Under the pieces are notes generated by a model. The model did not search any database. It was not told where the DNA came from and saw nothing but the letters and a program-made list of their open reading frames with translations. From positions 186,001 through 250,000 of the forward strand of contig NZ_JAPEPZ010000001.1 in the NCBI RefSeq assembly GCF_026339875.1: DNA of 64,000 bases, given 5' to 3'. The position numbers were made by a program, and so were the translations under genes. The stretch comes from Streptomyces sp. NBC_01571. GTDB taxonomy: Bacteria; Actinomycetota; Actinomycetes; Streptomycetales; Streptomycetaceae. Positions 34,408-42,418 of this stretch are shown here, in pieces (the first letter of the stretch is position 1; each line of letters starts with the position of its first letter).

Positions 34408-35607
34408 ATGACGCAGAACCAGGTCAGCGCGGGGGACCTGCTACAACTCATCCGCAGCGGCCGCGCCAACACCCGCGCCGACCTGCAACGCGCCACCGGT
34501 CTGTCCCGCTCCACCATCGGACAGCGCCTCGACCTCCTCAACGGTGCCGGGTGGCTGCGGCACACCACGGGCACCTCCACCGGCGGCCGGCCCTCCCACC
34601 GCCTCGACTTCGACCGCGCACACGCCTCGATCATCGCCGTGGATCTGGAGACCCGGCACGCCCATGCGGCGGTCCTCGATCTCTCGGGGAACATCCTCGC
34701 CGAGACCACCGCCGCGCTGGACATCACCCACGGGCCCGAGGAAGTACTGGATCAACTGGCCCGCTGGTTCCCTGACCTGATCGCCGCAGCCGGCGTCGAA
34801 CCCACCCGTGTCTGCGGCATCGGACTGTCCGTGCCGGGGCCCGTCGACTGGGAGATCGGGCGCATCGTCGAACCCCCGATCATGCCCGGCTGGGACCGGT
34901 ACCCGATCCGTGAACGCCTGCAGCAGGCGTATGCCGAGCATGTGGGCCCCCATATGGAGAGCGGACCGATTCCCGTCTTCGTCGACAACGACGCCAATCT
35001 CATGGCACTGGCCGAGCAGCAGGCCAACCATCGTGACTGCTCGGCCTTCGTCCTGATCAAGGTGTCAACGGGGATCGGCGCCGGGGTCGTCATCAACGAC
35101 GCCGTGTACCGCGGCATCGACGGAGGAGCCGGCGACATCGGCCATATCCGCCTGCACGACCGGCCTGACGCCGTGTGCATGTGCGGATCGCACGGGTGCC
35201 TGGCCGCCGTCGCCAGCGGTGGGGCGCTCGCGAGGCAACTGACCGCCATGGGACAGCGGACAAGTTCGGGATCGGACGTCAAGCGTCTTCTGACGGAAGG
35301 CAACCCCGACGCGATCAACCTGGCACGCGCGGCCGGACGGCGGGTGGGTGAGGTCCTGGTGACCGTCGTCACCCTCCTCAACCCGGGCGTGCTGATGCTC
35401 GCGGGCGACCTCTCCGGAGCCCCCTTCGTCACGGGGGTACGTGAGCTCATCTACCAGCGCGCGATGCCCCGTAACACCGCCAACCTCCAGATCGTCACCT
35501 CCCGGCTCGGCGACCACGCAGGCCTCATCGGCGCCGCCGCGATGGTCACCGACGTCCTCTACTCCCCCGCTCGCGCCGATGCACGGCTCGAGCGGCTCGC
35601 CGCCTGA
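34408..35607 (+). CDS. ROK-family transcriptional repressor
   Basis: The protein has 399 residues. An N-terminal winged HTH (about 8-55: LLQLIRSGRANTRADLQRAT, then STIGQRLDLL) precedes the ROK domain. GIGLSVPGPVD, GIGAGVVINDAVYRG and the zinc motif CMCGSHGC (about 252-259) are present. The sugar-kinase ATP and catalytic pattern VDNDAN is partly kept, but in regulators of this group it serves sugar binding. ATG 34408 is chosen over TTG 34405. It probably represses both divergent operons until the imported sugar binds. Confidence 0.93.
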   Translation: MTQNQVSAGDLLQLIRSGRANTRADLQRATGLSRSTIGQRLDLLNGAGWLRHTTGTSTGGRPSHRLDFDRAHASIIAVDLETRHAHAAVLDLSGNILAETTAALDITHGPEEVLDQLARWFPDLIAAAGVEPTRVCGIGLSVPGPVDWEIGRIVEPPIMPGWDRYPIRERLQQAYAEHVGPHMESGPIPVFVDNDANLMALAEQQANHRDCSAFVLIKVSTGIGAGVVINDAVYRGIDGGAGDIGHIRLHDRPDAVCMCGSHGCLAAVASGGALARQLTAMGQRTSSGSDVKRLLTEGNPDAINLARAAGRRVGEVLVTVVTLLNPGVLMLAGDLSGAPFVTGVRELIYQRAMPRNTANLQIVTSRLGDHAGLIGAAAMVTDVLYSPARADARLERLAA

Positions 35608-35638
35608 CGGACGAGCCCTCCGCACAGACAGGAACACC

Positions 35639-36541
35639 GTGATCAGCGACACCTCCCCCTGGTCCCATCGACCCGTCGAGATCGGACTCGTGGGCGCCGG
35701 CCCGTGGGCCCGGGCCATGCACGCACGCATCCTCGCCGAGGGTCCGGAGACACGGCTCACCGCGGTCTGGGCCCGCAGAGCGGAAGCCGCCCGACTGACC
35801 GCGGCACCGTACGGGGCGCACGTCGCCGCCTCCTACGACGAACTCCTGGACCGCTGCGAGGCGGTGGCGTTCGCCGTCCCGCCGGTCGTCCAGGCCGAAC
35901 TTGCCCCGCTCGCGGCCAAGCGGGGCAAGGCCGTGCTGCTGGAGAAGCCGCTGGGCCCCGACCTGCCGAGCGCGCGGCGCATCGCGGACGCGGTCGCCGA
36001 GGCCGACGTCGTCTCACAGCTCGTCCTCACCAAGCGCTACCACCCGGTGACCCGGGCCTTCCTGGCGGACGCCCATCGCATGAACGTGTCCGGGGCGCGC
36101 TCGTGCTACCTGCACGGGGCCTTCCTGGGCGGGGAGTTCGCCACCGGCTGGCGACTGGAGCACGGCGCCCTCCTGGATCTGGGGCCGCACCTCATCGACC
36201 TCCTGGACGCGATCAGCCCCATCACCGCCATTCGCAGCACCGGTGACCCCCGCCGGTGGATCGAGCTCACCTGCGAACACGCCAACGGCGCGGTCAGCCA
36301 GGCCTCCCTGTCCGGCTCCGTCAATGTCCCCGGGGCGCTCACCCGCGTAGAACTGTTCGGCCCGGAAACCACGTTGGCCTACGACACGGCGGAGATCGAC
36401 CACGAGGAGTGCTGGCCCGTCCTGCGCCGGGAGTTCGCCACCGCCGTACGGACCAACAGTCGCAGCGACCTCGATGCTCAGCGTGGCCTCCGCCTCCAGA
36501 CGTTGATGGACCAAGCAACGCAGAACTGGTCCACGCGCTAA
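35639..36541 (+). CDS. Gfo/Idh/MocA-family oxidoreductase
   Basis: The protein has 300 residues. The N-terminal Rossmann domain has IGLVGAGPWARAMHARILAE and the conserved EKPLGPDLPSA with the catalytic Lys. The C-terminal alpha/beta domain includes LEHGALLDLGPHLIDLLDAI with the family His. Members oxidise or reduce sugars and inositols with NAD(P). The GTG start at 35639 follows AGGA. It is the last gene of the rightward operon and stands 38 bp before an IS5 relic, so the operon could have been longer. Confidence 0.9.
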   Translation: MISDTSPWSHRPVEIGLVGAGPWARAMHARILAEGPETRLTAVWARRAEAARLTAAPYGAHVAASYDELLDRCEAVAFAVPPVVQAELAPLAAKRGKAVLLEKPLGPDLPSARRIADAVAEADVVSQLVLTKRYHPVTRAFLADAHRMNVSGARSCYLHGAFLGGEFATGWRLEHGALLDLGPHLIDLLDAISPITAIRSTGDPRRWIELTCEHANGAVSQASLSGSVNVPGALTRVELFGPETTLAYDTAEIDHEECWPVLRREFATAVRTNSRSDLDAQRGLRLQTLMDQATQNWSTR

Positions 36542-36579
36542 CGGGCCATCCCATTCGGCTCGCTCGATAGCCTCTGGGT

Positions 36580-36968
36580 GTGGAGATCGTCGAGCGGCTG
36601 GTGCCGGACGAGTCGGGGCAGTTGTTCCAGCGAGTGGTGCCGGAGGCGCCGACCCGTCCGCTGGACTGCTCCCGCTGCGCCATCGGCTCGGGGAACGTGC
36701 GCGCGCTGAAAAAGGGGAGCTGGCAGGCCCGAATCCTGTAGACCGGGGCAGGTACGGCCCGAAGATCCATTTGGTCACCGACCGGACCGGTCTGCCCCTG
36801 TCCGTCGGTATCTCCGCCGCGAACCCGCACGACAGCCAAGCCCTCATCCCGCGGGTGAAGGGCATACCGCCGATCACCCGACGCGGGCACAGACGCCAGC
36901 CAACGCCTGGGCCGGCACCGCTGGACCATCGAACGCACCACGGCCTGGCTCGCCGGATGCCGACGTCC
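36580..36968 (+). mobile_element. IS5-family (IS1381/IS427-like group) transposase relic
   Basis: The frame starting with GTG 36580 reads VEIVERLVPDESGQLFQRVV and PEAPTRP, then after a deletion SRCAIGSGNVRALKKG. A shifted frame continues GPNPVDRGRYGPKIHLVTDR and TGLPLSVGISAANPHDSQAL, and a third has LGRHRWTIERTTAWLAGCRR. This is one transposase with deletions and frameshifts. It belongs to a different IS5 branch from the relics at 22.9-25.7 kb. Confidence 0.85.
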
Positions 36969-37068
36969 CCCAACTCATTCTGGGTGCGGCGAGTTGGTCT
37001 GCGGTGAGCATGTCGCGTCCCGATTTGGTGTTCGAGACCCACATGCCAAGGGCTCCTGGCCGGCAGCA

Positions 37069-37099
37069 CCTGGGGCCGGGACGTCGTCCCGGCCCCAGG
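37069..37099 (-). terminator. Strong hairpin terminator of the phosphatase gene
   Basis: A perfect 14-bp stem (CCTGGGGCCGGGAC at 37069-37082 with its complement at 37086-37099) with a 3-nt loop, 34 bp beyond the stop of the leftward gene. Confidence 0.85.
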
Positions 37100-37132
37100 C
37101 GTTGACGACCTACTGCTGCTGGTCGCGGTGGG

Positions 37133-38749
37133 TCAGTGCCGGCCGTGGCCGCCGTCGCTACGACGGCGTTGGAGCGTGAACTTCTCGAAGACCGACAGCT
37201 CACCTGTAGGCGTGATGATGTTGTAGTAGGTGACGTGGATGCGGGTCATGTCACCGGGGTGACGGCCCGGGTCGACGGCGAACTCGGCGAAGCCGTACGG
37301 ATGCTCCGCGTCGCGCACGCCGATCCAAACCGCCGTCTCCTTCTCCTTGACCGAGTTGAACTTGCCGACATGCTCCATCTGGACGTATGCCGAGTGATGT
37401 CCGTGACCGTCGGCGTCGTCTGTGGTGAAGCTGTTGTTGGTGATGCCGGACACGCCGCCACCGCCGAGGACCATGTGCGTCGTGCCGTGCGCACTGTCGA
37501 TCACGTCGAGTGCGGTCTGACTCGGGTTGGGTGTGAGGGTGACGCTGCCGGGGACGACGCCACGCACCGCCAACGAGCGCTCGTAGTCGTGCTCGTGGCC
37601 ACAGACCACCAGGTCGACACCGTACTTGTCGAACAGCGGGCCGTACGCCGCACGCAGCGCGACATCGGCGCCGTTCGCGGCGGTCGCCGAGCTGATCATC
37701 ACCTGGTGCATGCAGATGACGATCCAGTCGATGTCCTTCGAAGCCCGTGCCGACTTGAGCTCCTTCTCCAGCCAGGCGAGCTGCCGACCGCCGGAGTAGC
37801 CGTTGATGTAGATGTCGCCGCCCTCCTGCAGGGCGATGTCGTCGTTCTGCAGGGAGATCACCTTCACCGAGCCGACCGTGAAGGAGTACCAGAGGTTGTC
37901 GAGCTCGGGCTGGGTCTCGGTCGAGGGCAGCTCGAAGTAGGTCTGGTACGCGTCGAGACCGAGCTTGCCGTTGCCCAGCTCGATCTCATGGTTGCCCGCG
38001 CACGGCATCCACGGACGGAATCGCGCTGAGCGGCTGTTGTTGGTGAGGAAGTCGTGCCAGACGCGAATGCGGTCGGGCCCGGTGTTGGCGTAGCAGAGGT
38101 CACCGTTGAGGAGGTGGAACAGCGGGCCGACCTTCTCGACGCCGGTGACGATGTCGGCAGCGGCGGGCGTAGCGTTGGGCTCGAAGTCCCGGCCCGAGGC
38201 GTCGGCCGGGTTCGCTCCCGTCTTCCAGGTCACACTGGGCGCACCCTGGTCGCCGAAGCTGGTGAAGGTGAACGGAGCTCGGCCGGACGGCGCCGTGTGG
38301 AAGGTGCCGGCGTCGGGGGTGGCGCCGTCGTGCTGGGCCGCGTACAGGTAGTCGGTGTCGGCCCTGAGCTTGCTGATCAGCGCGTGATGGACCCAGACGG
38401 TCCGCCCGGAGGTGCCGTCCACGTAGGTCTTCGTCGTCGCGTGCACTGTGGAGCCGAAGCCGCCACTCAGCGTGCCGTAAACGACCCGAGGGTTCTTGAC
38501 GGCCGCGTCGGTGACCCACGAGACGACCATCTGGCTGCGTGGGTCGGCGCCGAAGGTCAGGTGCAGGCCCTGGACGGGGGTGGTGGCCGAGCCGGTGGTG
38601 AGACCGGTGACCTCCGACTTCGCCGGGACCGCCTCGGCGGTTCCGGCGCCGAGGACCAGGGGCCCGGCGGCGGCGCCGGACACTGTCGCGCCGAACAGGC
38701 CGAGCGCGTTGCGACGAGAGATTCTGGTTTGCTTGGGTTCTTCGGACAT
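37133..38749 (-). CDS. Tat-exported purple acid phosphatase-like metallophosphoesterase
   Basis: The protein has 538 residues. The twin-Arg signal RISRRNALGLFG and a cleavage site near AEA-VPA indicate Tat export of a folded, metal-loaded enzyme. A fibronectin-like N-terminal domain (about 55-150, with QMVVSWVTD) precedes the phosphoesterase domain. All purple-acid-phosphatase blocks are present: SFGDQG, LNGDLCYA, CAGNHEIE, ICMHQV and CGHEHDYERS. It should release phosphate from esters outside the cell. ATG 38749 is chosen because the Tat motif follows at once; the longer upstream frame is rejected. Confidence 0.93.
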   Translation of the reverse strand: MSEEPKQTRISRRNALGLFGATVSGAAAGPLVLGAGTAEAVPAKSEVTGLTTGSATTPVQGLHLTFGADPRSQMVVSWVTDAAVKNPRVVYGTLSGGFGSTVHATTKTYVDGTSGRTVWVHHALISKLRADTDYLYAAQHDGATPDAGTFHTAPSGRAPFTFTSFGDQGAPSVTWKTGANPADASGRDFEPNATPAAADIVTGVEKVGPLFHLLNGDLCYANTGPDRIRVWHDFLTNNSRSARFRPWMPCAGNHEIELGNGKLGLDAYQTYFELPSTETQPELDNLWYSFTVGSVKVISLQNDDIALQEGGDIYINGYSGGRQLAWLEKELKSARASKDIDWIVICMHQVMISSATAANGADVALRAAYGPLFDKYGVDLVVCGHEHDYERSLAVRGVVPGSVTLTPNPSQTALDVIDSAHGTTHMVLGGGGVSGITNNSFTTDDADGHGHHSAYVQMEHVGKFNSVKEKETAVWIGVRDAEHPYGFAEFAVDPGRHPGDMTRIHVTYYNIITPTGELSVFEKFTLQRRRSDGGHGRH

Positions 38750-39500
38750 TCCAGGGGCCTTTCGCGTCGTCGGGTGCAGTTGCACACCGACCGGACAGCA
38801 GCGCTCCGAACCTGACAGGGGGCTGCGGCAGGTCAGCGGTGCGCGCACTCACGGACGCTAGGAAGCACGGTCGACCGGAGCGGTGAGACAGGTATGAACG
38901 CCAGATGACGGTCACCGCAACGATGGCTATTCCCGGCGACCTGGCCCTGTCTTGGCCAATGCCTCGGAGCGGTTGGGGTGTTCGGGCGCGCTCCCGTCGA
39001 TCGTGATGAAGTCGACGCCGCGAGGCCCGCGCGCCATCTCGTCGGCACACGGTCTCCGCGACGGTTCGATGTCCCGGTGCGGGACGTCACGTCGGCTGGC
39101 CGCGTAAAGCTCAACCCGCGATCGCTGCGGCGGCATCGGTACGAAAGACCATGCGAGGCCGGGCGCGAGTGCCAGCAACTGTTGCGCAACCACGACCCGC
39201 AGTCCCTCTCCAGGCGCCGCTGGCTGCGCAAGCGAGCCATCCCCACCTCCGGGTGCGCCGGACACGATCCGATGGCGTCCATGACGGAGAGGCTGCGCCG
39301 ACGGTGGAGAACCACGGACACGTCGGGGGGAAACCGTCGGGAGATGCTTCTCGCCGACTGCGTCGGACGGTACGTGGCCCTCGGTCACCGTTTCGGCTCC
39401 GCGGCCGGGGCCGGCCCCGGCCGCGGGGATCAACGAGTTGTGCGCCGTCGTGCGCGCGAGGCCGCCGAATCCCCGGTCGGGAAGCGGCGGAACGTCGTGC
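38750..39500. other. Long intergenic region, no recognised gene
   Basis: About 750 bp between two leftward genes. A minus-strand frame ending at about 38927 has a protein-like end (RGVDFITIDGSAPEHPNRSE), but I cannot assign it and it has no start signal. It may be a relic. Nothing else is seen. Confidence 0.35.
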
Positions 39501-40742
39501 TCAAGACGACTGAGCCTCCGCGCCCGTGGTCCCGGGAATCGCTCCCTGGGTGCGCAGTTCGGCGATCTCGGTGGGGTCGAATCCCAGCTGGGTGAGGATC
39601 TCGTCGTTGTGCTCGCCCAGGTCCGGTGCCCGCTTCGCCGACGCCTTCGGTACTCCGCGCAGGTTGACGGGACTGCTGATGGTCTCCGCCAGCCCCTCGA
39701 CCCCTTCCAGGGGCACCACGATGTCGTTGGCGCGCAACTGCGGGTCCTGGGCGGTCTCCTCGGGCGTCTGGATGAGGCTGTATGTGATGCGTTCCCGCCC
39801 CAGGACGTCCGTCCAGTGGGCGAAGGGCCGCGACCGGAACTCGGTGTCGAGCATCTCGCTCAGCGCGGCGGCGTTCCGGACGAAGCCCTCGAGATCCGCG
39901 AAGCGGGGATCCTCGAGCAGCTCGGGGTGTCCGATGGCCCGTGTCAGCCCCGGCCAGTGCGAGGGCGAGGCGACGAGCATGAACCACTCGCCGTCCGCGG
40001 TCCGGTACGGGTTGATCAGCGGGTTCGCGGGCGCCTTCCGGTCGTGCAGCTCGAACGGTGTGCCGCCGGCGAGTGCGCCGGCCACGAGTGTTCCCGTGGC
40101 CCAGACCCCGGTGGCGAGCAGCGAGGTTCCGACGTCGGCGCCTTGTCCGGTCCGTTCGCGGCGGTAGAGGGCGGTCGTGATCGCGGCGTAGAGGGCGATC
40201 GCGGTCGTGTAGTCGCCGCTGCCCCAGACCGGGACGGTCGGCGGGGCTCCCGCGTCGCGGGTGGAGGCCAGCAGGCCGCTGCGCGACCAGTAGGCGGTCA
40301 GGTCGAAGCCCGGCTGCCGTGCGTCGGGGCCGGCGTCCCCGAAGCCGGTGATGTCGGCGTAGACGACCTTCGGGTTCCAGCCCGCGACCTCCTCGTAGCC
40401 GAGGTGCAGCTTCTCGCGTGTGCCGTGCGGGAAGTTGGTGATCACCACGTCGGCCCACCGGACGAGTCGCTCGAGGACCTCGACAGCAGCCGGTGACTTC
40501 AGGTCGATGACCATGCCCCGCTTGTTGCGGTTGGCGAGGTGCCAGCCGTAGTTGGCCTGGGCCCGCGGACTGGGTGGCACGGAACTCAGCCGCCGTTGGG
40601 GGTCGCCCATCCCCGGCGGCTCGATCTTGATGACGTCCGCTCCGAAGTCGGAGAGCATGGTCGCCGCGGCCGGTCCCGCGATGAACGAGGACGCATCGAG
40701 GACCTTCAGGCCGGTGAAGACGGATTCGGTGGTCATCGTCAT
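39501..40742 (-). CDS. CaiB/BaiF (class III) CoA-transferase
   Basis: The protein has 413 residues. The family start is clear: GLKVLDASSFIAGPAAATML, DFGADVIKIEPPGMGDPQR, then LDLK-type text NRNKRGMVIDLKSPAA. The catalytic Asp of the family is expected in the segment GSGDYTTAIALYAAITTALY. ATG 40742 overlaps the stop of the acyl-CoA dehydrogenase gene (TGATG), so the pair is coupled. Next to a glutaryl-CoA-dehydrogenase-like enzyme it may activate a dicarboxylic acid such as glutarate (inference). Confidence 0.92.
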   Translation of the reverse strand: MTMTTESVFTGLKVLDASSFIAGPAAATMLSDFGADVIKIEPPGMGDPQRRLSSVPPSPRAQANYGWHLANRNKRGMVIDLKSPAAVEVLERLVRWADVVITNFPHGTREKLHLGYEEVAGWNPKVVYADITGFGDAGPDARQPGFDLTAYWSRSGLLASTRDAGAPPTVPVWGSGDYTTAIALYAAITTALYRRERTGQGADVGTSLLATGVWATGTLVAGALAGGTPFELHDRKAPANPLINPYRTADGEWFMLVASPSHWPGLTRAIGHPELLEDPRFADLEGFVRNAAALSEMLDTEFRSRPFAHWTDVLGRERITYSLIQTPEETAQDPQLRANDIVVPLEGVEGLAETISSPVNLRGVPKASAKRAPDLGEHNDEILTQLGFDPTEIAELRTQGAIPGTTGAEAQSS

Positions 40743-41968
40743 CACTTCACGAAGGCGCTGAGGCCGCCGGTGACGGCGCGTCCGACGATCAGGGTCTGGA
40801 TCTCCCGCGTGCCCTCGTACGAGTAGAGGGCCTCGGCGTCGGCGACGAAGCGGCCGACCTTGTAGTCGAGGACGATGCCGTTGCCGGCCAGGAGTTCCCT
40901 GGCCCAACCCACGTTCTCGCGCATCCGCACGGTGCAGTACGCCTTCGCCAGAGCCGACTGCTCGTCCCGGAAGATCCCGGCGTCCTGCAACTGGGCCAGG
41001 CGCGTCACCATCCCGCACGAGGCCGTGGCGTTGCCGAGCATCTTCACGAGCAGGTCCTGCACGAGCTGGAAGCCTCCGATCGGGCGCCCGAACTGCTCGC
41101 GTTCCTTCGCGTACTGCAGGGCGATCTCGTAGGCGCCGAACATCACCCCCACCGCCTGCCACGCCACGCCGCTGCGTGTCTGGCGCAGGATGTTGGCGGT
41201 GTCCTTGAAGGTGTTCGCGTTCTGCAGCCGGTTGGCCTCGGGAACGCGGCAGCCCTCGAGCACGATGTCGGCGTTCTGCACGATGCGCAGCGCCATCTTG
41301 TTCTCGATCTTCGTCGCGGTGAACCCGGGGGTGTCCTTCTCCACGACGAAGCCCAGGACGTGCTGCGTGTCGACATCACGGGCCCAGACGACCACCAGGT
41401 CGGCGAACGTCGCGTTTCCGATCCACCGCTTGGCTCCGTCGAGGACCCACTCGTCGCCGTCCCTGCGCGCGGTCGTGCGCAGACCGCCCGCCACGTCGGA
41501 ACCCCCGTGCGGCTCGGTCAGGGCGAAGGCACCGATCTTCTCGAAGCGGCTCATCGCCGGCAGCCAACGCCTTTTCTGTTCGTCGGAGCCACAGGCGAGG
41601 ATGGTGCCCATCGCCAGACCCGTGTGCACGCCGGAGAACGTCGCCAAGGACGCGTCGGCATGTGCCAACTCGAGGGCGAGGAAGCCTGAGAAGAGGTTCG
41701 TCGGCCTGGATTCCGTGGAGTCCGGGTCGGCCCAGTCCACCAGCCCGAGATTCCCGAAGCCCTCGACCAACTGGAAGGGGAATTCGGCCCGGGCCCAGTA
41801 GTCGTCGACGATCGGAGCGGCCTGCGTGCGGAGGAACCCGCGGACGGACTCGATCTTCTCCCGCTCGCTGTCCGTGAGCAGTTCCTCGAAGGCGTAGAAA
41901 TCGGCGGGCAGCAGTCCTTCGTCCAGGTAGGGACCTGACGGTGTCGGCAATTGCGTGGTGCCGCTCAT
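40742..41968 (-). CDS. Acyl-CoA dehydrogenase, glutaryl-CoA-dehydrogenase-like
   Basis: The protein has 408 residues. FAD-binding and active-site regions are complete: FALTEPHGGSDVAGGLRT, DGAKRWIGNATFADLVVVWA, TRSGVAWQAVGVMFGAYEIA, and the C-terminal catalytic Glu in SYEGTREIQTLIVGRAVTG. These segments resemble glutaryl-CoA dehydrogenases, which oxidise and decarboxylate glutaryl-CoA to crotonyl-CoA; the decarboxylating specificity cannot be proven here. ATG 41968 follows AGGGAG at 7 nt. It is the first gene of a two-gene operon with the CoA-transferase. Confidence 0.9.
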   Translation of the reverse strand: MSGTTQLPTPSGPYLDEGLLPADFYAFEELLTDSEREKIESVRGFLRTQAAPIVDDYWARAEFPFQLVEGFGNLGLVDWADPDSTESRPTNLFSGFLALELAHADASLATFSGVHTGLAMGTILACGSDEQKRRWLPAMSRFEKIGAFALTEPHGGSDVAGGLRTTARRDGDEWVLDGAKRWIGNATFADLVVVWARDVDTQHVLGFVVEKDTPGFTATKIENKMALRIVQNADIVLEGCRVPEANRLQNANTFKDTANILRQTRSGVAWQAVGVMFGAYEIALQYAKEREQFGRPIGGFQLVQDLLVKMLGNATASCGMVTRLAQLQDAGIFRDEQSALAKAYCTVRMRENVGWARELLAGNGIVLDYKVGRFVADAEALYSYEGTREIQTLIVGRAVTGGLSAFVK

Positions 41969-42418
41969 GGCAATCTCCCTCAAGCGCTGTGGGACATGGC
42001 TCGGAGATCCGAGCCCGTCAGTGCTCTGGGCGCCTGGCGCTTCGGTTCTCCGGCGCGATTAAACGCGGATCCCGGACCGATCCCCCGGACCCGCGCCGCG
42101 CGGGGGTGCCGTTCTCGCCGCACACCACTCCAGTGGCCCGTCGCCGACTGGTGCCTGGTCCGGTACGAGAACCACGGCCGGGCGACGAAGCGCTGCCGGC
42201 CGACCGTGGGCAGCAAGCGCTCGCCATGACCTGCGGTACCCGGAGTCCTCTCAGCGAACCCGCTTGTCAGGGTTGTCGCCGATATGCGTGCCTGCGAAAT
42301 GCGGCTCTAACAAGTGATGCATTGACACGTCGTCGTCCGGGACTCGTAATTGATCATCGGCGGATGTGAATCCGCGACCGCTGGGCCCGCGTTGGGCCCT
42401 TTCATGGATTGGTGAACA
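41969..42418. other. Divergent intergenic region
   Basis: 450 bp between the acyl-CoA dehydrogenase and the secreted protease. No gene is recognised. A perfect 6-bp inverted repeat GCGGAT-GTGA-ATCCGC lies near 42361-42376, 40 bp before the protease start. Confidence 0.4.

Noticed and set aside
37069..37099. Operator palindrome
   Set aside because: Position just after a stop codon, 14-bp GC stem and 3-nt loop fit a terminator better.
38978..39595. A 205-codon plus-strand frame in the 38.8-39.5 kb gap
   Set aside because: Random-looking composition, no ribosome site, overlaps the 3' end of the CoA-transferase gene on the other strand.
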